DNA of 64,000 nucleotides. Source: Pseudobdellovibrionaceae bacterium (GTDB lineage Bacteria > Bdellovibrionota > Bdellovibrionia > Bdellovibrionales > Bdellovibrionaceae). The DNA lies in the NCBI GenBank assembly GCA_019637955.1, contig JAHBUS010000001.1, forward strand, positions 1-64,000. Direction: 5' to 3'. Each line of letters opens with the position of its first letter. Positions within the stretch are counted from its first letter, which is position 1. Positions 27,101-33,474 of the stretch are shown here, in pieces. A program made the position numbers and the translations under genes. The notes beneath the pieces were generated by a model, which made no database searches, was not told the origin of the DNA, and worked only from the letters and a program-made list of their open reading frames with translations.

Positions 27101-29125
27101 TTGAACTTCACGGCGGCCAGCGACGGCGCGCTTTCGATCACGGTCACGCACACGGATGCCGCTGGAAACACCCATGCTCCGACGCTCGCGCTGAATAAAG
27201 ATGTGGTGGCGCCGACGACCGGCTGGACGCTTCCTCTCGCGGCGGCGTGTGCATCGAATTCTTCTGGGACAACTTTCGCAGTCTCAGGCACTTGCACGAA
27301 TGGCGACGGAAACGTGACCTTGAGCTCCGCTCAACTCGGCACTCCGGTAGCGACTTCTTGCACTGGCGGAACCTGGAGCGCAACTCTGAACCTGAACGTG
27401 ACGGCACTTGCGGATCTTGCATCATTCAGCGTTCAAGCGAGCCAGACGGATACGGCCGGAAATACCGGCGCCCTCTCTCGTAGCTTCAAGAAAATTGGAA
27501 GCGCGCCTACGGTGATTCTTGGCGGTTGGGACGACATTTATTCCGTCGGACCTAAAACATACGCGTCCAATCCTTCAGAAACGACTCCAAACTCTGAGCC
27601 AGGACAAGTCCGCATCTCTTGGAAAGAGTGGCCTGCTGGAAATACCTGTATGCCTGAAGCGGTCAAAGTGTACCGCGCAAGCATCGCCGGTGGCGGTGGC
27701 TCTCTGGTCTCGAACATGGATTTTCCGAGCGGTATTCCTGCCAACGTCAGAAGTTTCACCGACAACACGCTCCAAGGCGCGACTATCGGCACGGTCGGAT
27801 CGCCGACCGACTTCGGCAAAGGCTGGTACTACACTCTCAGAGTCACCATCGCGGGCAGCGACTACAACGTAACGTCACCGACGGAGATTGCAGAGGCGCG
27901 CGTGGTTGCACCGCCTGTGAACATGGCCCTCGTGCATCGCTGGATAGCGAACCAAGAGGTCTGCGGGCTGATGAGCCGCACACCGGACGCCGCCAATCAC
28001 TACCGTTGCAGCTATTCCGGCTGGGGTAAGATCACCGGCAACTACTACGATTTGGAGAAAGACCTCCTCGTGGATCGCCACGAACTCGGCTGTAACTTCA
28101 CTTCCAGTTGCGGAGCTGGAGGCAATCAGCCGTGCTTGGCTTCGGTTTTCTCAACGACCAATCCGGCCGGAGCCGGTATCGCAGGTGCGGACGGACAGGT
28201 TTTCTATAACGACGACGGCACCGATGCTCAATGCTTCATCAAGATCGCTGGCACATGGCGCGCGGCGAATACCGCTACAGCGACCGTAACTCTTCCGAAC
28301 CGCTTGGCGATGTCAACGGCGATGGCGGGTAAACCGCCACTCACTCGTATTGACCAACCCAAGTCTTACGATAACTGTCAGGCTTACTCCGTAACTCTCG
28401 ACCAAGTGGCGGGCTTCACTTCGGCCAACAAACGCTTACTGCGTAACAAAGAATGGAAAGCTGCTGCGGCTTGGTCGCCGACACTCACGGATGCTCAGAT
28501 CGTGACACTTGAAAACGGCGGCGCCTTGGGCCGCTGTAACACCTCCAACGCGCACGGACTGATTGCGACGGATCGTGGCTGGGTCGGCACTTACGCCTTC
28601 TATAGCGGCTCTCAGACGGCCACAGCGTCTTGCCAATCGCGCTACGGCATTCAGGACATGGTGGGCAACGTCTGGGAATGGACTTCGGACCAGCTCGGAA
28701 GCTGTTCGGGCGCCGGTTCGACGTGCGTGGGCGTCACGTCCGCTGTGGATGCTGGGAACACCGACATGAACGGCTTTCCGTTCGATCACGTCGCTGCCCC
28801 CGGAAACGGACTCGTTTCGGAATGGACCATCGAAAGCAAATCTTACGGAGCCAACTATTTTTCGGTGCCGCTCGGTATCCCGATGATTACGAACGACGGC
28901 GGAAATGCCATCAGCATCGACTCTTGGCTGACTCCCACCAACAAATTCCACGGAGATCGGTTCTACCTCTATCCTACGAATGGCAACGTCTCTCGCGGCC
29001 TCTTCGTGGGTGGCTCCTGGGGCAACGGCACGGTCAGCGGGCGCTGGGCTTCTGCTTGGAGCAATACGCCGGCGTCGTCGGGCTACAACATCGGGCTGCG
29101 CTGCGCGGTCCCCCTCAGTTATTAG
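24134..29125 (+). CDS. DGR target: giant lipoprotein with Ig-like repeats and FGE/C-type-lectin domain
   Basis: A 1663-residue surface lipoprotein. The signal peptide ends in FFFSGC (lipid-attached Cys30). Residues about 150-1150 are bacterial Ig-like modules, each ending in a DAAGN or DSAGN turn and LQKD or FTKD linker. From about 1265 there is a formylglycine-generating-enzyme-type C-type-lectin fold, with MVGNVWEWTSD at about 1510 and the terminal GGSW ... GRWAS ... GLRCAVPLS. The final 43 residues are the variable region. Start ATG 24134 follows GGAGGAGG; the frame extends to 24113. Like the Legionella DGR lipoprotein, it probably displays a diversified ligand-binding tip on the cell surface. 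Confidence 0.9.
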   Translation: MTKTSILSHALARVPTYILSASTLFFFSGCGWLQQISELDREVTFSATITPAQIYEGQQAKVQVNLSKNYEGEKIISWTLYEEGTQSLATTSDFVEVQGSVSLSGTSAKDFTITSKPGSIASGSKQFKVVLTTENSSQSFNISVLDSGTTSTISITSALNSGYVNNANKANYTVSGVCSTAGSDVNLVAEIGGQSTSGVVPCSVSLDWSINLNFSAVTNDGPVTLSATHAGGGGTLGATSLQIQKDVAAPTVAFSSPGAMSAINASMASSFAISGTCSEYTRIVSATLTSSGGGTPVVASGVCLDILGSGEWSTTANISSLTDGTITATLSHSDAAGNTSSGVRAFTKDTLIPTLSITSPASLATYNASTYQALAIGGACNKNGATVTLTGDVSGTLTATCNGTSYSFSGLTLTGANGVRAVTATISDTAGNQTQTSINLQKDILVPTLAITSPASMTMYNASTYQTLAITGTCNKNGATVALTGDVSGTLSASCNGTNFSFSGLTLTGATGTRTITATISDSAGNSSQVNLNLQKDIVVPTLAISSPASLTTFIANNYTSVAINGTCNKNGATVTLTGDVSGTLTDTCNGTNYSFTGLTLTGTDGLKSVTATIADSAGNSSQVNLNLQKDISVPTAILSGAPAPGSYSNATSLTVTVGGADVSEYLYKFGDGTTDCTNATGYSAATGIATTISINAGTMGADGAKKLCVRAKDASGNIQSLASATEVGWTKDTALPTLAFTSPAAGSYVNLATQSSFAVSGTCSEVGTSNVNIDGDITAPVQVNCVAGAPNTWTANVNFSTASNGPVFLLISQTDAAGNVGSRTRAFVKDAVNPTIGWTTPSAGAFINNANKAAFAVTGTCSDYSATPNVALTSTALTSTVNVACDGANWTANLAFNNGDEAVTVRATITDAAGNSTYSDRNFSKDTNNPVLAITSPSAGSYVNDANKAAFAVSGTCSDVGTNNVVVSGSATATVNCVSGSPNTWSANLNFTAASDGALSITVTHTDAAGNTHAPTLALNKDVVAPTTGWTLPLAAACASNSSGTTFAVSGTCTNGDGNVTLSSAQLGTPVATSCTGGTWSATLNLNVTALADLASFSVQASQTDTAGNTGALSRSFKKIGSAPTVILGGWDDIYSVGPKTYASNPSETTPNSEPGQVRISWKEWPAGNTCMPEAVKVYRASIAGGGGSLVSNMDFPSGIPANVRSFTDNTLQGATIGTVGSPTDFGKGWYYTLRVTIAGSDYNVTSPTEIAEARVVAPPVNMALVHRWIANQEVCGLMSRTPDAANHYRCSYSGWGKITGNYYDLEKDLLVDRHELGCNFTSSCGAGGNQPCLASVFSTTNPAGAGIAGADGQVFYNDDGTDAQCFIKIAGTWRAANTATATVTLPNRLAMSTAMAGKPPLTRIDQPKSYDNCQAYSVTLDQVAGFTSANKRLLRNKEWKAAAAWSPTLTDAQIVTLENGGALGRCNTSNAHGLIATDRGWVGTYAFYSGSQTATASCQSRYGIQDMVGNVWEWTSDQLGSCSGAGSTCVGVTSAVDAGNTDMNGFPFDHVAAPGNGLVSEWTIESKSYGANYFSVPLGIPMITNDGGNAISIDSWLTPTNKFHGDRFYLYPTNGNVSRGLFVGGSWGNGTVSGRWASAWSNTPASSGYNIGLRCAVPLSY
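25187..26032 (+). repeat. Three exact-length 282-bp tandem repeats
   Basis: Three consecutive 94-residue Ig-like modules start at 25187, 25469 and 25751, each exactly 282 bp. Each holds the segment GTCNKNGATV (first copy GACNKNGATV), then LTGDVSGTL, then FSGLTLTG or FTGLTLTG. The similarity is much higher than among the other modules, pointing to recent duplication and possible length change by recombination. Confidence 0.85.
28991..29119 (+). repeat. DGR variable region (VR)
   Basis: 129 bp at the 3' end of the target gene. Aligned without gaps to template unit 1 (31488-31616) it differs at 11 positions, all of which are adenine in unit 1 and changed here to G (5), T (5) or C (1). They change Tyr to Phe, four Asn codons and three Thr codons. 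The G/C-rich 3' end GCTGCGCTGCGCGGTCCCC is the initiation-of-mutagenic-homing (IMH) type sequence and is identical in VR and template. Confidence 0.95.
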
Positions 29126-29165
29126 CGTTAGCTCGGCGGCCCCGAAGGGGTTGCGGAGCTAATGC
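29125..29165 (+). promoter_or_regulatory. Hairpin/cruciform just after the VR (homing element)
   Basis: GCGTTAGCTC pairs with GAGCTAATGC (one G-T pair), closed by CCCC/GGGG around GAA. It begins 5 bp after the VR end. DGRs such as that of Bordetella phage BPP-1 carry a hairpin a few bases downstream of the IMH that promotes target recognition; this is its likely equivalent. None of the six templates has it. Confidence 0.75.
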
Positions 29166-29185
29166 CATACCCTCTACCTTCTACT

Positions 29186-29205
29186 CCTCTACCAGAGGTT
29201 TTTTT
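29186..29205 (+). terminator. Intrinsic terminator of the target gene
   Basis: CCTCT-ACC-AGAGG followed by TTTTTTT. A short stem with a strong T-tract. Confidence 0.7.
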
Positions 29206-29248
29206 CTCCCTTTCCCCTATTGGGTAGAGCATCAAAGATTGAGATTTT

Positions 29249-29374
29249 CGGCAAAGTACGGCAACTTCCGGCAAACCCTGCCGGTGTTTGCCGGAAATTT
29301 TTTTTGATCGGCAAATCTTGCCGAAGAAGGCGTATTTTTGCCGAAGATTGCCGGACATTGCCGAGCAACGGCAA
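29249..29374. promoter_or_regulatory. Helically phased CGGCAA/TTGCCG site array
   Basis: The hexamer occurs at 29249, 29259, 29269, 29309 and 29369 as CGGCAA, and at 29288, 29318, 29338, 29348 and 29358 as TTGCCG, with a one-base variant at 29278. Steps are 9-11 bp or multiples, so sites face one side of the helix. The array ends 17 bp before the HTH-like accessory gene. A related TTCGGCAA lies 40 bp upstream of the target-gene start. It is probably an operator for cooperative binding. Confidence 0.7.
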
Positions 29375-29390
29375 GGTTGTGGAGATGACG

Positions 29391-30035
29391 ATGAGATGGC
29401 TTACCGCACAAGAACTTTCAAAGATCGCTAAGAAATCCCAGGACGCGGAGAAAACCGTTCCTGAACGCACAATCCGACACATGGCGCTGCAAAAGAAGTT
29501 CGCCACCAAGAAGGAAGGCAAACACTGGCTAATTGATCCAGCGTCTGCTCTTCGTGCGGGACTCTATATCTCGCCCGAAAATTTAGAATCGCTTCAGTTA
29601 AGAAAAACGGAACCAGCCGCGTCGAGCGACCCCACCCCGACCGAACAAGGAAGTTCAGCCTCCGAAGCAACTTCTAAAGATCCCAAGAAATATAAGATGC
29701 TGGGCGAACTCGGAGTTTACAACGAACTGAAGTCCCTTTATCGGGAAAAGCTCTCTGACAAAGAAGGTCCGGTCAAAGAAGCGATTAAACAAACTCTCTA
29801 TCACTTAGGTCTTGGCTTTTACGAGTATCCGCAGGTAAATAAGGCCGAATACTTCAAAAGAGCACGAAAGCATTTGGTAGGCGCCATCGTCGAAGACGAT
29901 CTGGTGTCAACCAGTCGGAGTGACTGGCGCGATCAACTCGAAAATTCCATTATGCCCGGAATAATAGGTCTGATCCGCAAACAAGAGGGCGGGAAACGTG
30001 GCCGGGGACAACCTAAAGTTAAAGGGAAAGATTGA
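29391..30035 (+). CDS. DGR-linked accessory protein with N-terminal HTH-like domain
   Basis: About 214 residues. The first about 60 (WLTAQELSKIAKKSQDAEKT, then ERTIRHMALQKKF) look like a helix-turn-helix followed by a short wing; a low-complexity linker follows (SSDPTPTEQGSSASEATS), then a helical C-terminal domain with YNELKSLYREKLSDKE. It sits between target and avd, overlaps avd by 38 bp, and follows the phased site array. Inference: a regulator of the DGR operon. ATG 29391 has GGAG six bases upstream; 29385 is an alternative. Confidence 0.7.
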   Translation: MRWLTAQELSKIAKKSQDAEKTVPERTIRHMALQKKFATKKEGKHWLIDPASALRAGLYISPENLESLQLRKTEPAASSDPTPTEQGSSASEATSKDPKKYKMLGELGVYNELKSLYREKLSDKEGPVKEAIKQTLYHLGLGFYEYPQVNKAEYFKRARKHLVGAIVEDDLVSTSRSDWRDQLENSIMPGIIGLIRKQEGGKRGRGQPKVKGKD

Positions 30036-30387
30036 GCAGTTCTACCAAGGACTGATTCCGATTCTTCAAAAATTTCCAAAAACTCAACGATACACTCTCG
30101 CGGAGAATATCGAAAAGGAAACTCTGACCTGCGTGAATCTGATCTTCGAGGCGGAGTACGTCAAAAATCGGCGGCTTGAAGCCTTGAAAGTTCTCAGAAC
30201 CAAACTCCATGTCATCACATTTTTGATTCGTGTCTCCTCAAAGAGCGGCTTCATCAAGGAAGGCGTTTACGAGCAGTTGACTCGTGACACAACAGAGATG
30301 GGAAAAATCACGAGTGGCTGGATCAAGAATGAAGAATCGTCAAATAAAACCCGAACTGAGAAACCAACCCAATCCGCAGAAGTATGA
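29998..30387 (+). CDS. avd: Avd-like DGR accessory variability determinant
   Basis: A 129-residue four-helix-bundle protein. Features of the Avd/bAvd family are seen: YQGLIPILQKFPKTQRYTLA near the N-terminus, the IEKETLTCVNLIFEAEY helix, and the C-terminal TEMGKITSGWIK. Avd forms a pentamer that binds the reverse transcriptase and template RNA and is needed for mutagenic cDNA synthesis. GTG start inside the previous gene; the stop overlaps the RT start in ATGA. Confidence 0.9.
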   Translation: MAGDNLKLKGKIEQFYQGLIPILQKFPKTQRYTLAENIEKETLTCVNLIFEAEYVKNRRLEALKVLRTKLHVITFLIRVSSKSGFIKEGVYEQLTRDTTEMGKITSGWIKNEESSNKTRTEKPTQSAEV

Positions 30388-31436
30388 GAAAGCGCAAAGC
30401 CTACGGTATTTTTGATCCCATGACCGAGTTTTCAAATCTCGTTCAAGCCTTCTACAAGGCATCCAAGGGCAAAAAGAATCGTCTGGCCGTTCTTTCATTT
30501 CAGGCGAATCTCGAAGACAACATTTTTGATATTCAAGAGCGCCTCCGAGGTGAGACGTATCCATTCGGCCCCTACCGATCATTTTACGTCACCGAACCTA
30601 AGCTCCGGCTGATCGAGTCGGCGTGTTTTCAAGATCGCGTTGTCCACCATGCAATGTATGAGCGACTGGAACCGCTTTTCGACCCGCAGTTCTACGAATA
30701 CTCCTTTGCTTGTCGCTCAGGCCGTGGAACTCACGCCGCCATGCTCACGCTGGGCGATTGGATTCGTCGCTCACGACTTCCGATATTTTTGAAATGCGAC
30801 ATCCGTCGATACTTCACGAGCATCGACCGCGACAAACTGCTCGAAATCCTGAAGCGATCCATTGGCGACGATAAGATGCTCAGGCTGTTAGAAAAACTGA
30901 TCCTCTCAGCTCCGCGGACAGGAATTCCGATCGGCAATCTCACTTCGCAACTTCTAGCGAATATATACCTGAACGAGCTCGATCAACTGGTAAAGAGACA
31001 ACTTCGAGTGAAGTATTATATCAGGTACATGGACGACTTCATCTTGCTTACGGAAAGCCCAGAAGCCGCGCGCCGATTGAAAGAAACGATTCGGGAATTC
31101 GTTGAAGATGAGCTGAAGCTCGAACTTAGCCCGGAAAAAGTGCGGATCGGCCACGTCAATGAAGGCGTTCCGTTTGTCGGATATTGCCAACGCCCGAAAG
31201 AGGTTCGTGTACGTGGCGCGGCCTTACGCCGAATGCGGAAGAAAGTCCGCAAGGCTTACCGCAAATCTTTTGGACGTAACTACGATATGCCGGAAGGATT
31301 CTGGGAATCGAAGAAAACGAAACGCACTGCTTTTTATGCAAGCTGGTCGTCTTATGTCGGTCAGACGAAGTACGCGAAAAACGCAGATTACCTTCAAGAA
31401 AAATTGGTCAGAGAGTTAGAGATTCTTCCTCCTTAG
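30384..31436 (+). CDS. DGR reverse transcriptase
   Basis: A 350-residue RT that copies the template RNA with adenine-specific errors. The palm motifs are LKCDIRRYFTSID, GIPIGNLTSQLLANIYLNELD (the IGxxxSQ signature in place of the QGxxxSP of group II introns), YIRYMDDFILL (catalytic Asp pair) and VPFVGYC. A short C-terminal thumb follows and no maturase or endonuclease domain is present, as usual for DGR RTs. It is translationally coupled to avd and followed 52 bp later by template unit 1. Confidence 0.97.
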   Translation: MRKRKAYGIFDPMTEFSNLVQAFYKASKGKKNRLAVLSFQANLEDNIFDIQERLRGETYPFGPYRSFYVTEPKLRLIESACFQDRVVHHAMYERLEPLFDPQFYEYSFACRSGRGTHAAMLTLGDWIRRSRLPIFLKCDIRRYFTSIDRDKLLEILKRSIGDDKMLRLLEKLILSAPRTGIPIGNLTSQLLANIYLNELDQLVKRQLRVKYYIRYMDDFILLTESPEAARRLKETIREFVEDELKLELSPEKVRIGHVNEGVPFVGYCQRPKEVRVRGAALRRMRKKVRKAYRKSFGRNYDMPEGFWESKKTKRTAFYASWSSYVGQTKYAKNADYLQEKLVRELEILPP

Positions 31437-31442
31437 AGGAAG
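31425..31442 (+). other. Hairpin at the RT stop codon
   Basis: CTTCCTC pairs with GAGGAAG around CTTA; the RT stop lies in the 3' arm and there is no T-tract. It could separate or protect the RT message from the template RNA. Confidence 0.45.
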
Positions 31443-31487
31443 AAAAATGGGAGGGAACCTTTTCGTCGCTTATGTGGGCCGCGTGTA

Positions 31488-31770
31488 TCTCGCGGCCTCT
31501 ACGTGGGTGGCTCCTGGGGCAACGGCACGAACAGCGGGCGCTGGGCTTCTAATTGGAACAATACACCGACGACGACGGGCAACAACATCGGGCTGCGCTG
31601 CGCGGTCCCCCTCAGTCTCGATCCGTCAGCCAGAGTCCCTGAATTGAGAACTCAGGGAGCGCGCTGGATAGAAACAAAGGCTTCCTTTCTCATGTCGGCA
31701 GGATACCGCGCCGACGAAGTTTGTTTTCACGGGCCAGCCACTTGATTCGGGTGCCTGGTCCGTTTTTATA
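31488..31770 (+). ncRNA. DGR template unit 1: active template repeat (TR) plus structured tail
   Basis: The 129-nt repeat (31488-31616) is the template of the present VR: identical except at 11 adenines. Variable codons are AAC, AAT and ACG. The tail has a hairpin TCCCTGA/TCAGGGA (31636-31658), a GATAGAAACAA segment (31667), a second hairpin TCGGC/GCCGA (31695-31715), and an intrinsic terminator ACGGGCCAG/CTGGTCCGT followed by TTTTT (31729-31767). The tail is the likely spacer RNA needed for priming by RT-Avd. Confidence 0.93.
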
Positions 31771-31820
31771 TTCAAAGCGTGGGAATTGAAGGTCTCGCAC
31801 TTGCTTTTTGGACGCGTGTA

Positions 31821-32103
31821 AAATGCGGCCTCTTCGTGGGTGGCACTTGGTGGGATGGCTCGAACGCCGGGCGCTGGGCTTCCTATTGGTATGCCACACC
31901 GGAGACGGCTTGGCAGAACAACGGGCTGCGCTGCGCGGTCCCCCTCAGTCTCAATCAACGGCCAGAGTCTTCGAGCTGAACCCTCGGAGAGCGCGCCGGA
32001 TAGAAACAAGACTTTCATTTTCCAGGTCGGAGCCTTCCTTGGCACTGACGAAGCAGCCTTCACGAACCAGCCGCTTGATTCGGGCGCCTGGTTCGTTTTT
32101 ATA
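31821..32103 (+). ncRNA. DGR template-like unit 2
   Basis: Same layout as unit 1 and the same repeat length (129 nt, 31821-31949). In the VR frame it reads without stops and keeps the fold residues (GLFVGG, GRWAS, GLRCAVPLS). The variable codons are, however, mostly TGG, GAT, TAT, GCC, GAG and CAG rather than AAY, so it looks like an already diversified sequence. Its hairpin is TCTTCGAG/CTCGGAGA (31968-31990), then GATAGAAACAAG and terminator ACGAACCAG/CTGGTTCGT plus T5 (32062-32100). Confidence 0.85.
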
Positions 32104-32158
32104 TTGAGGCATCGGAATAGGAAGTCTCCGACTTGTTGACGGTTGCGCTATTAAGAGG

Positions 32159-32437
32159 TCTCGCGGCCTCTTCGTGGGTGGCAGTTGGAACGAAGGCTCG
32201 AACACCGGGCGCTGGGCTTCCAACTGGAGATATTTACCCACGAATACGTTCAACAATGTCGGGCCGCGATGCGCGGTCCCCCTCAGTCTCGGTCCAAGGC
32301 CAGAGTCTCTGAACCTGAAACTTCAGAGAGCGCGCCGGACAGAAACAATGACTTCTTCGCCCGTATCAGCGCCGCTGCGCCGATTAAGTTTTTAGGAGAA
32401 CCAGCCACTTGATTCGGGTGCCTGGTTCGTTTTTATA
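32159..32437 (+). ncRNA. DGR template-like unit 3
   Basis: A 129-nt repeat (32159-32287), open in the VR frame, with intermediate adenine content (AAC GAA, AAC ACC, AAC, AGA TAT, ACG AAT ACG, AAC AAT). One unusual change, GGGCCGCGA, replaces the otherwise invariant GGGCTGCGC. The tail hairpin is TCTCTGA/TCAGAGA, a second hairpin GCGC-CGCT-GCGC follows, and the terminator GAACCAG/CTGGTTC plus TTTTT ends the unit (32398-32434). Confidence 0.83.
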
Positions 32438-32481
32438 TTGCTCTGTGGGTAGCGGGAGTCTGCAACTCATGAAGATCGCGT

Positions 32482-32760
32482 GATTGCGGCCTCTTCGTGG
32501 GTGGCTCTTGGGCCGGACCCTGGGAAGGTGGGCGCTGGAGTTCCTATTGGAATCAACCTACGACGGCCATCTGGAACAGCTTCGGTCTGCGCTGCGCGGT
32601 CCCCCTCAGTCTCGATCTACACGGCCAGAGTCTCTGACCTGAAACCTCAGAGAGAGTGCTGATAGAAACAAGGCTTCGGCTACCCAATCAGCGCCGCTGC
32701 GCCGATAAAGTTTTTTTGACGAACCAGCCGCTTGATTCGGGTGCCTGGTTCGTTTTTATA
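32482..32760 (+). ncRNA. DGR template-like unit 4
   Basis: A 129-nt repeat (32482-32610), open in the VR frame. Variable codons are largely non-adenine (GCC GGA CCC TGG GAA GGT; CAA CCT), so it is VR-like. The tail repeats the TCTCTGA/TCAGAGA hairpin, GATAGAAACAAG, the GCGC-CGCT-GCGC hairpin and terminator ACGAACCAG/CTGGTTCGT plus T5 (32719-32757). Confidence 0.83.
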
Positions 32761-32819
32761 CTGACGAGCTTTCGGAAATAAGGGGTCTTACTTTTGTTGG
32801 TCGGTTGTGGTCCTGGTTG

Positions 32820-33106
32820 GATCGCGGCCTCATCGTGGGTGGCACTTGGAATAACAGCTCGAACAACGGGCGCTGGGCTTCTAATTGGAACAATGCGCCG
32901 ACGAACACGAACAACAACATCGGGCTGCGCTGCGCGGTCCCCCTCAGTCTCGATCTACGCGGCCAGAGTCTCTGACCTGAAACCTCAGAGAGAGCGCCGG
33001 ATAGAAACCAGGCTCCTTTTTTCCGTGTCAGTTCTTGTCTTGTGAGGGCTGATGAATGTAGTTTTCAGGTCGGCTGCCCGGCATCGGGCACCCGATCTGT
33101 TTTTTA
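32820..33106 (+). ncRNA. DGR template unit 5: second adenine-rich template
   Basis: A 129-nt repeat (32820-32948) with the strongest template character: the variable codons are AAT AAC AGC, AAC AAC, AAT, AAC AAT, and ACG AAC ACG AAC AAC AAC ATC. It is not the source of the current VR, because ACT, TCG and GCG codons differ from the VR at non-adenine positions. The first hairpin is kept; the second half of the tail differs and ends in another terminator, AGGTCGG/CCGATCT plus T6 (33067-33106). Confidence 0.85.
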
Positions 33107-33174
33107 TCCACCGATAGAATTCAGAGAAGGAAAATAGAGTCTTCATTCATTGCTTGCGCTCGCTTTCGCTGTCG

Positions 33175-33450
33175 TCTCGCGGCCTCTTCGTGGGTGGCTC
33201 GCGTGGCGACGGCTCTAACGGCGGGCGCTGGGCTTCGTAAGCTGGGAGGTCTGCAACGTGAGTCCTGCAACGGTCTGCGCTGCGCGGTCCCCCTCAGTCT
33301 CGATCAACAAGGCCAGAGTCCCAGAGCTTCAAAATTCTGAGAGTGCGCCTGACAGAAACAAGACTTCTTTTTCCTTATCGGCGTTACCGCGCCGATAAAG
33401 CGTTCCTATGGGGGTGGCCACTCGAACACGGGTGCCCACCTTCATTCTTC
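33175..33450 (+). ncRNA. DGR template-like unit 6 (damaged)
   Basis: The repeat (33175-33298) is 124 nt: a net 5-nt loss in the middle and a TAA break the VR frame, so homing from it would truncate the target. The 5' and 3' ends, including the IMH segment, are intact. The tail keeps a hairpin TCCCAGA/TCTGAGA with one mismatch, GACAGAAACAAG, an ATCGGCG-type hairpin and a terminator-like GGTGG/CCACC stem with a weak T-tract. Confidence 0.75.
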
Positions 33451-33474
33451 CACGAACCCCAGCGCCTTACCAAA

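Noticed and set aside
29249-29374. Short regularly spaced repeats considered as a CRISPR array
   Set aside because: Units are 6 bp on a 10-bp grid in both orientations; no 20-40 bp repeats with spacers and no cas genes.
30384-31436. Reverse transcriptase considered as group II intron or retron
   Set aside because: IGNLTSQ motif, Avd neighbour, VR/TR pair with A-only changes, and no maturase, endonuclease domain or msr/msd structure.
31779-31979. Frames inside template units considered as small protein genes
   Set aside because: They lack ribosome-binding sites, start at different places and reflect the VR reading frame; each unit is better explained as a template RNA.
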